Shown here piece by piece: positions 43,580-51,584 of a DNA stretch of 64,000 bases. The stretch lies in the NCBI RefSeq assembly GCF_002214385.1, contig NZ_CP014855.1, positions 124,001 through 188,000 on the forward strand, written 5' to 3'. Every line of letters begins with the position of its first letter. Positions within the stretch are counted from its first letter, which is position 1. The notes under the pieces were generated by a model. It was given only the letters and a program-made list of their open reading frames with translations, was not told the origin of the DNA and made no database searches. Made by a program: the position numbers and the translations under genes. The stretch comes from Thermococcus gorgonarius (GTDB taxonomy: Archaea > Methanobacteriota_B > Thermococci > Thermococcales > Thermococcaceae).

Positions 43580-43750
43580 ATGGAAACCGTTAAGGTTGAG
43601 GTTCCCAAAGAGTTTGAGAAAAAAGTTAAGGAGTATCTTCAGGAGCTTGAAAAGAGGCGTGAGATTCTGAAGAAGACGGCAGGGATACTGAAAACCGAAA
43701 AGTCCGCCAAAGAGCTGAAGGTGGAGATTTATGAAGAGCTTTATGGTTGA
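43580..43750 (+). CDS. vapB: VapB-type antitoxin
   Basis: 56 aa: METVKVEVPKEFEKKVKEYL, then QELEKRREILKKTAGILKTE, then KSAKELKVEIYEELYG. A short N-terminal strand and two charged helices are typical of small archaeal antitoxins. The strong site GGTGGAGAG, a TATA box and the 20-base overlap with the PIN toxin gene make it a real gene. The antitoxin would bind VapC and repress its own promoter; this is inferred from position. Confidence 0.8.
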   Translation: METVKVEVPKEFEKKVKEYLQELEKRREILKKTAGILKTEKSAKELKVEIYEELYG

Positions 43751-44189
43751 TTCCACCGTTCTTGTCGAGCACTTGAAAGGGAACCCAAAGGCCACTGAAC
43801 TTCTTGAGGCACTCATTGATGGAAATGTAGAGGGATATATCAATGAAACCGTTGCCTCAGAAGTCATTTTTGTATATTTAAAGCTCAAAACTGGCAGGAG
43901 CTTTAGAACGCTCAAGAAAAAACCGAATTTAGTCAAGAAAGTCCAAAAAGAACCTGTTTACGAGCTTCTCTCACTGTTCAAGTTCCTTGACACAAACGAA
44001 TTCGTGTTTGCCGTTTCCAAAAGGCTGGTAAATGAATATGGTCTCCTTCCTAACGATGCAATTATTGCTGCAACGGCCATCTTCTACAAACTCGATGGGA
44101 TAATAACCCTCGATGAAGACTTTGAGAACATAGCCCAAAACGAGAATCTTCTGTTAATTTCGTCCCCCGAGGAACTCTCAAGGATATAG
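43731..44189 (+). CDS. vapC: VapC-type PIN-domain toxin
   Basis: 152 aa. The PIN ribonuclease acid residues are in MVDSTVLVEHLKG (first Asp), NETVASEVIF (Glu), LPNDAIIAATAIF (Asp) and TLDEDF (Asp). VapC toxins cleave tRNA or rRNA. The ATG overlaps the antitoxin by 20 bases and has AAGGTGGAG just upstream. The next gene, convergent, is SerS. Confidence 0.87.
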   Translation: MKSFMVDSTVLVEHLKGNPKATELLEALIDGNVEGYINETVASEVIFVYLKLKTGRSFRTLKKKPNLVKKVQKEPVYELLSLFKFLDTNEFVFAVSKRLVNEYGLLPNDAIIAATAIFYKLDGIITLDEDFENIAQNENLLLISSPEELSRI

Positions 44190-44276
44190 TGAACTGTATA
44201 CACAACAACCTCGTATGAACCCCTGTATTGCGCACAGAATAATGCTCCAAAGGGAGATTTGGAAAAGGAAGAAAAA

Positions 44277-45644
44277 TCAATCCTGGCAGCAGCGCTCCTT
44301 CATGTGGGCTGGCAGGATTTCCTTGAAGCCCGTGTACTTCCACAGGGCCCTCGGGAGCTTGACAACGCCTTCCTCCGTCTGGTGGTTTTCCAGGATAGCG
44401 ACGATGGCCCTTGAGGTGGCTATGGCAGTTGAGTTCAGCGTGTGGACGAAGCGCGGCTTCTCGTTGGTCTTATCCCTGAAGCGGATGTTCAAGCGTCTTG
44501 CCTGCCAGTCGGTGCAGTTGCTGGCTGAAACGACCTCCCTGAACTTGCCCTGGCCGGCCATCCAAGCCTCGATGTCGTACTTTTTGGCCGCGACGTAACC
44601 GAGGTCGCCGGTGCAGATGTTGACGACGCGGTAAGGTATCTCAAGGGCCTGGAAGAGCTCCTCCGCGTTGGCTATAATCTTCTCGTGCCAGTCCCAGCTC
44701 TCCTCCGGGCGGGAATAGACGAACTGTTCGACCTTGTGGAACTGGTGGACGCGGAAGATTCCCTTGGTGTCCTTTCCTGCAGTTCCTGCCTCCTTCCTGA
44801 AGCAGGGGCTAACCCCGACGTAGAGGAGCGGCAGGTCTTTTCCGTCGAGTATCTCGTTGGCGTGCATTCCAGCTAATGGGTGCTCGGCCGTCGGGATGAG
44901 GTATAGGTCTTCGCCCTCAACCTTGTAGATTACGTCCTCGAAGTCCTCAAAAGTAGTTGCTCCCTCTTCCACGAAGCGCCTGACCATATAGGGCGGAATC
45001 ACCGGGGTAAAGCCCTTCTCTATGAGCTTGTCAAGGGCGAAGCGTATCAAAGCTAAATCGAGGATGACCAGCTCGTTGAGGAGGTAGTAGAACCTCGCCC
45101 CACTCACCTTAGCGGCCCTCTCAAGGTCGGCTCCCCTCAAAAGTTCGAGCATGTCAACGTGAAGCCTCGGTCTCCAGCTCAGAACCTCGTACTCCATCTT
45201 CCCGAGGCTCTGCTCCTTAAAGCTTTCAAGGAAGCCCTCCCAGACCTTAGCCTTGCCCCAGAACCTTATCGGGACGTTGTCCTCGTCGCTCTCTCCAACC
45301 GGGACGCTCTCGTGGGTTATGTTCGGAAGCCTCCAGAGGTAGTAGTCGATTTTCTTCTTCAGTTCCTCGACTTCCTTTTCGAGTTCCTCAATCTGCTTCA
45401 CTATTTCATTACTCCTCGCGAGTAAATCGTCTATTGGCTCTCCGGCCTTTTTGCGCTTTCCTATCTGTATTGCCAGCTGGTTGCGCTCCTTTCTCAGGGC
45501 GTTTATCTTCTTTAAGTTCTCGCGCCACTTCCTGTCCAGTTCAAGGATTTCATCGATCCACTTGACCTTCTCGGTTTCGCCCCTCTTGAGGAGGTCTTTC
45601 TTTACCAGCTCCGGGTTTTCGCGGATGAGCTTTATGTCGAGCAT
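44277..45644 (-). CDS. serS: Seryl-tRNA synthetase
   Basis: 455 aa from the ATG at 45644 (MLDIKLIRENPELVKKDLLK) after TAGGTG. Class II synthetase: the N-terminal coiled-coil arm (about residues 25-105), motif 2 region FRKEAGTAGKDTKGIFRVHQ, and motif 3 SRAIVAILENHQTEEG. It charges tRNA-Ser; a tRNA-Ser(UGA) gene is also in this window. It is the standard type, not the methanogen variant. It is alone, with its own TATA. Confidence 0.97.
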   Translation of the reverse strand: MLDIKLIRENPELVKKDLLKRGETEKVKWIDEILELDRKWRENLKKINALRKERNQLAIQIGKRKKAGEPIDDLLARSNEIVKQIEELEKEVEELKKKIDYYLWRLPNITHESVPVGESDEDNVPIRFWGKAKVWEGFLESFKEQSLGKMEYEVLSWRPRLHVDMLELLRGADLERAAKVSGARFYYLLNELVILDLALIRFALDKLIEKGFTPVIPPYMVRRFVEEGATTFEDFEDVIYKVEGEDLYLIPTAEHPLAGMHANEILDGKDLPLLYVGVSPCFRKEAGTAGKDTKGIFRVHQFHKVEQFVYSRPEESWDWHEKIIANAEELFQALEIPYRVVNICTGDLGYVAAKKYDIEAWMAGQGKFREVVSASNCTDWQARRLNIRFRDKTNEKPRFVHTLNSTAIATSRAIVAILENHQTEEGVVKLPRALWKYTGFKEILPAHMKERCCQD

Positions 45645-45675
45645 AGCCAACACCTAAGGTTGAGAAACGAGCGGG

Positions 45676-45690
45676 ACTTTAAAAAAGGTT
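45676..45690 (-). promoter_or_regulatory. TATA promoter for serS
   Basis: Minus strand CCTTTTTTAAAGTCC, start near 45655, about 11 bases before the ATG at 45644. Confidence 0.5.
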
Positions 45691-45717
45691 TTGATGGGAA
45701 ATTGAAGGAATGGAAAG

Positions 45718-46920
45718 TCAGCCGAAGAACGTTACCTCGACCTCTTCTCCGGCCTCAAGTATCTCCACCGTCTCAGGGATCTCGATGAAGCCGTCGGCCT
45801 CGACGAAGCTCGTCACGGCTCCACTTCCCTTCAGTATTGGTACTGCCTTTTCGCCTTCAATCTTAACCGGGAGGAACTGCCTTCTTCCCTTAACGGAGAA
45901 GACCTTGTGGACGAGCTTTTTCCTGACCTTCCTTACTTCGCTCTCCCTTCCGATGAGCCTCCTCAGGAGGGGCGCGACGAGAAGGGTGAAGTTGGTGAGA
46001 CAGCTAGTGGGATAACCGGGCAGGCCGAAGACAGGCTTTCCGTCCACGACGCCTATTATCGTCGGCTTTCCTGGTTGGATTGCTATGCCGTGTATATAGA
46101 CCCTTCCGAGTTTTTCTATTACCGAACTTGTGAGATCCCTCATTCCACCGCTTGCGCCGCCGCTTATTAACACCATGTCGCATTCGGCAACCCCTTTTAT
46201 CATCAGATCCGCGAGACTTTTCTCGTCATCCCTCGCGATTCCCAGAAAGCAAGCTTCGCCGCCGAGCTCTCTTATGGCGTCTGTGATGGCCCTTCCGTTT
46301 ATATCATAGATTTTTCCCGGCTTGAGTTCTTCCCCTGGCAGGACTATCTCGTTCCCCGTGCTTATTACTGCAACCTTTGGCTTTGCGTAGACTTTTACCG
46401 TGTTGAATCCCAGGGCAGACAGTAGGGCTGTCTCTTTAAACCCCAGTCTTGTACCTGTTTCGAGGACCAGTTTGCCCCTGGGAATATCGGTTCCGGCTTT
46501 CATGACACCCAGGCTTGGGTATGCTGGTTTGTAGACTATTACCGTATCGTCCTTCCTGTCAACGTCCTCAAACTGGATTACCGCGTCTGCTCCTTCGGGA
46601 AGCGGGGCACCCGTTGAGACGTAGACTGCTGTACCTGGGGCGAGCTTGATTTTGGGTTCTTCTCCCGCGTGAACTTCTCCTATTACCTTTAGTTCAACGG
46701 GGTCGCTTTCGCTCGCCATAAATGTGTCCTGGGCCCTTACCGCGTAGCCGTCCACCGTGGCCCTGTCGAAGGGGGGCACGTTTATCGGAGAAACGATGTT
46801 TTCTGCGAGAACCCGTCCAAGGGCTTCGTCTAGGGATACTTCTTCGACTCGGGGCTTGAGTTTGAATGAGTTCACGATTCTTAAAGCCTCTTCCAGCGGG
46901 ACTACCTTAAGGAAAGCCAT
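45718..46920 (-). CDS. moeA: Molybdopterin molybdenumtransferase MoeA
   Basis: 400 aa from the ATG at 46920 (MAFLKVVPLEEALRIVNSFK). MoeA inserts Mo or W into adenylated molybdopterin; in Thermococcales the product is likely tungstopterin. Landmarks: PPFDRATVDGYAVRAQD, YVSTGAPLPEGADAVI, SGGASGGMRD, and PGYPTSCLTNF. The C-terminal domain IV (about residues 330-400) is complete. A TATA (minus strand TGATTTATAT) is at 46949-46960. Confidence 0.95.
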   Translation of the reverse strand: MAFLKVVPLEEALRIVNSFKLKPRVEEVSLDEALGRVLAENIVSPINVPPFDRATVDGYAVRAQDTFMASESDPVELKVIGEVHAGEEPKIKLAPGTAVYVSTGAPLPEGADAVIQFEDVDRKDDTVIVYKPAYPSLGVMKAGTDIPRGKLVLETGTRLGFKETALLSALGFNTVKVYAKPKVAVISTGNEIVLPGEELKPGKIYDINGRAITDAIRELGGEACFLGIARDDEKSLADLMIKGVAECDMVLISGGASGGMRDLTSSVIEKLGRVYIHGIAIQPGKPTIIGVVDGKPVFGLPGYPTSCLTNFTLLVAPLLRRLIGRESEVRKVRKKLVHKVFSVKGRRQFLPVKIEGEKAVPILKGSGAVTSFVEADGFIEIPETVEILEAGEEVEVTFFG

Positions 46921-46948
46921 AATACCACCGGGGAGAAATGGAATGTGG

Positions 46949-46960
46949 GCATATAAATCA
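46949..46960 (-). promoter_or_regulatory. TATA promoter for moeA
   Basis: Minus strand TGATTTATATGC, start near 46930, about ten bases before the ATG at 46920. Confidence 0.55.
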
Positions 46961-46991
46961 GTTTTGCTAAATGGAAGCATTAACAGAATTG

Positions 46992-47069
46992 TGGCGGACC
47001 GGCGGGGCTTCGAACCCCGGACCTGCGGCTTAGGAGGCCGCCGCCCTATCCTGGCTAGGCTACCGGTCC
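46992..47069 (-). tRNA. tRNA-Arg(CCU)
   Basis: Minus strand: acceptor GGACCGG pairs with CCGGTCC, discriminator G, CCA encoded. The anticodon stem GCGGC/GCCGC encloses CTCCTAA with anticodon CCT. The T arm has TTCGAAG. The TATA is shared with the divergent Lrp gene. Confidence 0.94.
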
Positions 47070-47095
47070 AGACCCGTTTTTCCCTTTAGCGGAGG

Positions 47096-47107
47096 GTATT
47101 TAAAGTT
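47096..47107. promoter_or_regulatory. Shared TATA element between tRNA-Arg and Lrp gene
   Basis: GTATTTAAAGTT lies 27-38 bases from the tRNA 5' end (minus strand) and 28-39 bases before the Lrp-like ATG at 47135 (plus strand). It is the only TATA in the 65-base gap. Confidence 0.5.
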
Positions 47108-47134
47108 TACGGTAAACTGTAGGCGGTGGTGAAT

Positions 47135-47587
47135 ATGGATGAGCTGGACTTAAAGATACTCAAACTCCTTCAAGAGAACGCTAGGTACTCCTATAGAGAG
47201 ATAGCCAAGAAACTTGGCGTTGCGGTTGGAACAGTTTACAATCGAATAAAAAAGCTGGAAGATGCGGGAGTTATCAGGGGCTTCTGCGTTGATGTGGACT
47301 ACGAAAAGCTTGGTTTTGGCCTTACTGCGGTTATCGGGATAAAGGCAAGGGGGAAGGACATAGTCAGAATAGAGAGAGAACTCTCAAAAAGTCCGAGGGT
47401 AATGCAGGTGTACGACGTTACAGGCGAGTATGATATAATCGTGGTTGCCAAGTTTAAGGACAGGGCGGACATGAACAAATTTGTCAAATGGCTGCTCTCT
47501 CTTGACGGAGTGGAAAAGACAAACACAAGTGTCGTCATGGATATAGTTAAAGAAAAGTTTGCGCTCTCTCTGTTCACAGAAGAATAA
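47135..47587 (+). CDS. Lrp/AsnC-family transcriptional regulator
   Basis: 150 aa from the ATG at 47135 (MDELDLKILKLLQENARYSY) after GGCGGTGGTG. A DNA-binding HTH covers residues 1-50 (EIAKKLGVAVGTVYNRIKKL), followed by a RAM domain for an amino acid effector. Close to Pyrococcus LrpA in layout. It may autoregulate from the promoter shared with tRNA-Arg. Its 3' end overlaps the convergent gene at 47574 by 14 bases. Confidence 0.92.
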   Translation: MDELDLKILKLLQENARYSYREIAKKLGVAVGTVYNRIKKLEDAGVIRGFCVDVDYEKLGFGLTAVIGIKARGKDIVRIERELSKSPRVMQVYDVTGEYDIIVVAKFKDRADMNKFVKWLLSLDGVEKTNTSVVMDIVKEKFALSLFTEE

Positions 47588-47909
47588 GGTTATTCTGGTT
47601 TTCTATAAACCTTTTTGCAAAGTCCACCAAGCTTTCGGCTGGGAGCTCAACTTCTTTCCCGTTTACCCTCCCCCTGAACACGTACTTTCTCACTTCTATT
47701 TTTTCGATTGGTTTGAAGTTTGGGTCTTCCTCTATAGTGCTCTCTAGGGCTTTATTGAACTCCGCCTCGGAGACTTCGATTATTATCCCCTCGAGGACAA
47801 CCTTCTTGCCGCATTCTTCTTCGGGGCACTCAAAATAAAAGGGGGAACCAACTTTGGCCTCCACAGGTAGTGTGAGGCCGGCCGTGTTGTAGACCATGAA
47901 CTTTGCCAT
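47574..47909 (-). CDS. Conserved hypothetical protein
   Basis: 111 aa, acidic, without membrane segments. It begins MAKFMVYNTAGLTLPVEAKV. Two cysteines in YFECPEEECGKK could be a half zinc knuckle. The middle SEAEFNKALESTIEEDPNFK is helical. The family is not recognised. Its start follows the GfcR-like stop by three bases, so the two are cotranscribed. Convergent overlap with the Lrp gene. Confidence 0.75.
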   Translation of the reverse strand: MAKFMVYNTAGLTLPVEAKVGSPFYFECPEEECGKKVVLEGIIIEVSEAEFNKALESTIEEDPNFKPIEKIEVRKYVFRGRVNGKEVELPAESLVDFAKRFIENQNNLILL

Positions 47910-47912
47910 AGT

Positions 47913-48632
47913 TCATCTCTCCAGGGCCACGATGCTCTCTACAGGAATTCCGTATTCTTCCCTGAGTCTATCAACTATGTCCCCAACGCTCACCAGGAAC
48001 ACCATTCCGACGGGTTCTGCACCGGCCTGCCTGCAGAGGTCAACGAGTGCTCTCTGGGTCTCTCCGCTCCTGACGACGTCGTCGACTATGAGGACTTTCT
48101 CCCCCTTCGACAGCGCCCACGATGGGAGATAGAGGGTTGTTATGCTCCCCGAGGCGCTTGGGACGTAGTTGACCTCGTAAAACTTCTCCACACCGACCTC
48201 TTTTTTCTTCTTGGCGTAGACAACGTCAACGCCGAGCTCTCTTCCAAGGTGAACTGCCAGTGGAATACCGTCGGTGGCCGCTGTCAGTATCTTTTCGATT
48301 TCAACGTCCTTAAGCCTGCTCGCTATTTCCTCGGATAGGAGGGTCATCAGTGATGTGTCGCTGAGTACGGACATGCTGTCGAAAAAGCCCCTGCTGTCAA
48401 AGCGAAGCCTCTTTTTCACCTCATTTTCGAGGTTCACGTACTGGGACAACAGCTGGGTAAGCTCTCTGGTTCTCTCGCTGTTGGGAAGGACCTTTCCTCT
48501 TACGTATCTGTTGAGGACAGTTATTGGGAGTCCGGTTATCTTTGAAAGCTCTTCGTAGGTGTAGCTTTTCTTCAGGAGCCTGAGTAAAGTAATAAGTCTC
48601 AGTTTTTCCTTAACTGACTTCAGCTGGCTCAC
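47913..48632 (-). CDS. gfcR: GfcR-like HTH-phosphoribosyltransferase regulator
   Basis: 239 aa from the GTG at 48632, preceded by GGAGGTGATAGC. The N-terminal HTH (about residues 15-60: SYTYEELSKITGLPITVLNR) is fused to a type I PRTase domain with the PRPP loop VLIVDDVVRSGETQ near residue 190. This is the archaeal orotate-PRTase-like family, in which Haloferax GfcR controls sugar catabolism. Here it is probably a transcription factor sensing a nucleotide or sugar phosphate, not a pyrimidine biosynthetic enzyme. Confidence 0.88.
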   Translation of the reverse strand: MSQLKSVKEKLRLITLLRLLKKSYTYEELSKITGLPITVLNRYVRGKVLPNSERTRELTQLLSQYVNLENEVKKRLRFDSRGFFDSMSVLSDTSLMTLLSEEIASRLKDVEIEKILTAATDGIPLAVHLGRELGVDVVYAKKKKEVGVEKFYEVNYVPSASGSITTLYLPSWALSKGEKVLIVDDVVRSGETQRALVDLCRQAGAEPVGMVFLVSVGDIVDRLREEYGIPVESIVALER

Positions 48633-48667
48633 GCTATCACCTCCGGTGCTCCGCATTTAACAAGAAA

Positions 48668-48681
48668 ATGTATAAATATGT
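48668..48681 (-). promoter_or_regulatory. TATA promoter for gfcR-like gene
   Basis: Minus strand ACATATTTATACAT, start near 48650, followed by GGAGGTGAT and the GTG at 48632. Confidence 0.6.
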
Positions 48682-48693
48682 TTCGGTTTTGCT

Positions 48694-49218
48694 TCACTTT
48701 CGCTCAGCGAGTGTCCCCGACTCTTTCGTGGTTTTGGTGTGGTATTCTTCAATCACTTCGCCGTACTCTCTCAGGATGAACTCAGCCGTTACGGGTTCTC
48801 CCTCGGGATGGTCTATTCCGGGGCAGAGAGAATCAAGCTTGATGTGAACCTCCATTTTGTCGCCTTTTTTTATGAAAACAAAGGGGTAAAGCCGGCAGGC
48901 CAGGGGTCTGTGCTTGTATATTCTGCATCTTTTCGTCTCAGGGTCCAGGAAAACACATGAATCATCAAAGGGTCTCTTTTTCAGGCCGTAACCCAGGAAT
49001 TTGTCCCCCCTATAGAACAGTTTTTCATAGTCCACGAATTCCCATGCGTTGTACCCGAGTTCTTCTATTCTCTCTATATCCTCGTCTCTGAGTGGTATCT
49101 CCAGCTCTCGGCAGCATTTTCCGCAGTTCTCAACGCATTTAAACTTCACTCTGGAGTGAATTGTAACATCTAGAGTCTTCAGGTCTATTGTGGCCACGAG
49201 CCTCGTTTCGAGGTTCAT
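48694..49218 (-). CDS. YkgJ-family cysteine-cluster protein
   Basis: 174 aa from the ATG at 49218 (MNLETRLVATIDLKTLDVTI), five bases after GGAGTGA. The cluster CVENCGKCC (residues 28-36), CVFLDPETKRCRIYKHRPLAC near residue 80-100 and CPG near 130 form the YkgJ Cys pattern, thought to bind zinc or an iron-sulphur cluster. The function is unknown. It directly follows the RAM protein and SRP54 on the minus strand. Confidence 0.85.
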   Translation of the reverse strand: MNLETRLVATIDLKTLDVTIHSRVKFKCVENCGKCCRELEIPLRDEDIERIEELGYNAWEFVDYEKLFYRGDKFLGYGLKKRPFDDSCVFLDPETKRCRIYKHRPLACRLYPFVFIKKGDKMEVHIKLDSLCPGIDHPEGEPVTAEFILREYGEVIEEYHTKTTKESGTLAERK

Positions 49219-49223
49219 GGCCT

Positions 49224-49469
49224 TCACTCCTTGGCTCCGTAGGTACTGGCTATCAGTGTCTCAGTTGCCTCGATCTCTTTTATTTTTCTAAGGACGTTGT
49301 CGTGGAACTCATCGAGGTTCCTTATGTCTTCAACTTCCACCCGGGCAATGAGGTCGTACTCTCCGTATACTTGGTAGACTTCCTTTACTTTGGGGTGGTT
49401 TTTAAGCTGGTCGTAGACCTTTTTCTCTGCCCCGGGTCTCGTAACTATAAGGATTATGGCCTCCATCAT
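49224..49469 (-). CDS. Stand-alone Lrp/AsnC ligand-binding (RAM) domain protein
   Basis: 81 aa, a single alpha-beta RAM domain without [23 protein letters not shown] then [15 protein letters not shown] and [10 protein letters not shown]. Such proteins form decamers that can sense amino acids and may join Lrp dimers. The ATG at 49469 overlaps the SRP54 stop. Alternative start at 49466. Confidence 0.87.
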   Translation of the reverse strand: MMEAIILIVTRPGAEKKVYDQLKNHPKVKEVYQVYGEYDLIARVEVEDIRNLDEFHDNVLRKIKEIEATETLIASTYGAKE

Positions 49470-50815
49470 ATTCCAAACCCTCCCAGCCCTCCAAACTTCT
49501 TCGCCATTTTTGCGAGCTTCCTCTTATCAAGGTTTTTGAACATCTTTCTCATCTGGTTGTACTGGGCTAGTAATTCTCTTACCTCCTTTGTTGAAGTCCC
49601 TGATCCTCTGGCAATTCTCTTTATCCTGGAGTAGTTTATGATGTCTGGGTTTTCGAGTTCTTCCTCGGTCATGGAGTCCATTATAACCTTGTAGCGCTTG
49701 AGTTTTTCTTCACCGACTCTAATGGCCTCGTCCGGTAGGGAGTAGCCCAAACCGGGAATCATCTGGAGTACTTTCTGGAGGGGCCCCATCTTCTGCATAG
49801 CCTCTAGTTGCGCGTACATGTCCTTTAAGTTGAACTTACCTTTGAGGAACTTCTCTAGATCTTCTTCCTTGATCTCCTGTTCCTGGGCCAGTTCCTCGAA
49901 CTTTTCAAGAAGGCTCTCTATATCTCCTAGCCCGAGAAGTCTGGAGACGAACCTCTTGGGGTCAAAGGGTTCCAAATCGTCTATCTTCTCTCCGGTACCT
50001 ATGAACTTTATGGGTGCTCCAGTTGCAGCGACTGCCGAAAGAGCTCCACCGCCTTTAGCGCTTCCATCCAGCTTCGTGACTATTATTGAGCCTATTGGTG
50101 TGGCCTCTTTGAACGCCAGGGCTTGATTGTAAGCCTGCTGGCCGATTGTACCGTCTATAACCAGTATGACTTCATCGGGCTGGATGACTGAGCTTATTTG
50201 CTTCATTTCCTCTATCAGGCTGGCCTCTTCCTTGTGTCTGCCCGCGGTGTCGACTATGATAACGTCTACACCCTTGTTCTTAAAGTACTCAACTCCTTCT
50301 TTAGCCAGCTTTATTGCGTCCTTCTCTTCTGGATTTCCAAACACCTCTATCCCTAGGGGATCAACGAGCTGTTTGAGCTGGAAGTAGGCACCTGGACGCC
50401 ATGTGTCTGTACACACGAGACCGACCTTGTAGCCCCTCTTTTGGAGGTATCTTGCAAGTTTGGCTATGGTCGTGGTTTTTCCCGATCCCTGAATTCCGAC
50501 CGTGAGTAGAACTGTGGGTTTCTTCTTTATCTCCAGGGGCACGGCTTCCCTACCGAGGAGATTAGTGAGTTCCTCGTACACTATCCTGATAACATGCTCC
50601 CTTGGGCTCATCCCTGCCGGTGGTTTCTCTTTTAGTGCTCTTTCCTGTATTCTTCTGGTGAGCTGAAGAACCAGCCTAACGTTCACATCCGACTGGATTA
50701 GGGCCCTCTGTATGTCCCTCACGACCTCTTTTATTAAGGCTTCGTCGATTGTGCCTGCCCTCGCGAGTTTTCTCAATGCACTGTTCAGTGCCTTTCCCAG
50801 CCTCTCTAGAGCCAT
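49466..50815 (-). CDS. ffh: Signal recognition particle subunit SRP54
   Basis: 449 aa from the ATG at 50815 ([20 protein letters not shown]); a longer frame runs into the promoter. N domain (about 1-85), G domain with [28 protein letters not shown] and [10 protein letters not shown], and a C-terminal M domain (about 300-449) that binds the signal sequence and 7S RNA. GTPase of the SRP in the cytoplasm. A TATA (minus strand GGGTTATAAAG) is 20 bases before the transcript start. Confidence 0.97.
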   Translation of the reverse strand: MALERLGKALNSALRKLARAGTIDEALIKEVVRDIQRALIQSDVNVRLVLQLTRRIQERALKEKPPAGMSPREHVIRIVYEELTNLLGREAVPLEIKKKPTVLLTVGIQGSGKTTTIAKLARYLQKRGYKVGLVCTDTWRPGAYFQLKQLVDPLGIEVFGNPEEKDAIKLAKEGVEYFKNKGVDVIIVDTAGRHKEEASLIEEMKQISSVIQPDEVILVIDGTIGQQAYNQALAFKEATPIGSIIVTKLDGSAKGGGALSAVAATGAPIKFIGTGEKIDDLEPFDPKRFVSRLLGLGDIESLLEKFEELAQEQEIKEEDLEKFLKGKFNLKDMYAQLEAMQKMGPLQKVLQMIPGLGYSLPDEAIRVGEEKLKRYKVIMDSMTEEELENPDIINYSRIKRIARGSGTSTKEVRELLAQYNQMRKMFKNLDKRKLAKMAKKFGGLGGFGI

Positions 50816-50847
50816 TCTCAACCCTCCGGGGTTAAGTGTTCCGCCAT

Positions 50848-50858
50848 CTTTATAACCC
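50848..50858 (-). promoter_or_regulatory. TATA promoter for srp54
   Basis: Minus strand GGGTTATAAAG, start near 50828, about 13 bases before the ATG at 50815. Confidence 0.55.
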
Positions 50859-51027
50859 TTCCTTCGTGTTTTTGCGAGTTTGATGTTCATGATTTTTGAT
50901 TAAACTCCGTTTTAAATCGTTGAATTTTTCCAATTATGTACATTATAGTAAAACTTGGAGCAACCATCCTCTTTAGGTTTAATCTCTATTTTGGAACGAG
51001 CATTGACGAAGAAAGCAGAGTTGAAAA

Positions 51028-51039
51028 CTTTTTTAAACC
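51028..51039 (+). promoter_or_regulatory. TATA promoter for 36-aa protein
   Basis: ACTTTTTTAAAC, start near 51059, then GAGGAGGTGAGAGA and the ATG at 51085. Confidence 0.5.
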
Positions 51040-51084
51040 TAAAACCCATATTCTCTTCCGGAATAGGTGAGAGGAGGTGAGAGA

Positions 51085-51195
51085 ATGGAGTGGCTGATTG
51101 CACTTTACAATTACAAGTATCTAAAGGACATGGAGCGCCGCAGAAAGAAACCCATACCCGAGGAAATGGAGTACGTTGAAGCACTTCTCCGGTGA
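51085..51195 (+). CDS. Microprotein of 36 aa, function unknown
   Basis: MEWLIALYNYKYLKDMERRR followed by KKPIPEEMEYVEALLR. The ribosome-binding site GAGGAGGTGAGAGA is near-perfect and a TATA box lies upstream, so the frame is very likely translated. It has a short hydrophobic helix, a dense basic cluster and an acidic C-terminal helix. The family is not recognised. A strong hairpin with a T-run overlaps its stop codon. Confidence 0.65.
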   Translation: MEWLIALYNYKYLKDMERRRKKPIPEEMEYVEALLR

Positions 51196-51221
51196 TATCG
51201 TCGTTTGACGATATCCTTTTT
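51194..51221 (+). terminator. Hairpin-T terminator overlapping a stop codon
   Basis: GATATCGTC (51194-51202) and GACGATATC (51207-51215) are perfect reverse complements with a four-base loop, followed by CTTTTT. The stem includes the TGA of the microprotein gene. It looks like a rho-independent-type terminator, rare in archaea. Confidence 0.6.
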
Positions 51222-51242
51222 AACAATTAACTTTCCGAAATC

Positions 51243-51253
51243 TTTTTATATAT
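51243..51253 (+). promoter_or_regulatory. TATA promoter for 69-aa protein
   Basis: TTTTTATATAT, start near 51274, then GGTGAGTACC and the ATG at 51283. Confidence 0.5.
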
Positions 51254-51282
51254 TGAAGTTGTAGTAACTATTGGTGAGTACC

Positions 51283-51492
51283 ATGACCACGGTTATTAAA
51301 AGAAACCCCCTCCTGTTTTTGAAGGAGCTTAGAGAATACTACGACGACATCTGGAAGCTCCCTGACAGTCAGTACCTGGTCGATCCTGATTTCCTGGTTG
51401 TCGACCCAAAAACTGGAAAAGGAGCAAAGATTGCTTTTGTAGTTCTTGACGACGGAGAAACTGTAAGCGTCGTCTACGACGATATAAGTTGA
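51283..51492 (+). CDS. Small conserved protein, function unknown
   Basis: 69 aa from the ATG at 51283 (MTTVIKRNPLLFLKELREYY) after GGTGAG. Sequence has an N-terminal helix and a beta hairpin (AKIAFVVLDDGETVSVVYDD) with acidic tail. No domain is recognised. Own TATA box; the next gene has its own promoter. Confidence 0.72.
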   Translation: MTTVIKRNPLLFLKELREYYDDIWKLPDSQYLVDPDFLVVDPKTGKGAKIAFVVLDDGETVSVVYDDIS

Positions 51493-51553
51493 TATTAGTG
51501 CACGCTAAAATTCCCCACATAAAATAAGTTTTTAGCTGTATTTTCTCCGGAAA

Positions 51554-51564
51554 AGTTATATAAC
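51554..51564 (+). promoter_or_regulatory. TATA promoter for helical-repeat gene
   Basis: AGTTATATAAC, centred about 26 bases before the ATG at 51585; a leaderless or very short-leader transcript is possible. Confidence 0.5.
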
Positions 51565-51584
51565 GCTGACTCCTTAAAGAACTA

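Noticed and set aside
47913-48632. Calling the PRTase gene pyrE (orotate phosphoribosyltransferase)
   Set aside because: It has an N-terminal HTH and lacks pyrimidine neighbours; the regulator-like GfcR family fits better.
50912-51226. 104-codon minus-strand frame between SRP54 and the 69-aa gene
   Set aside because: No ribosome-binding site, unusual composition, and it is antisense to the better supported 36-codon gene.
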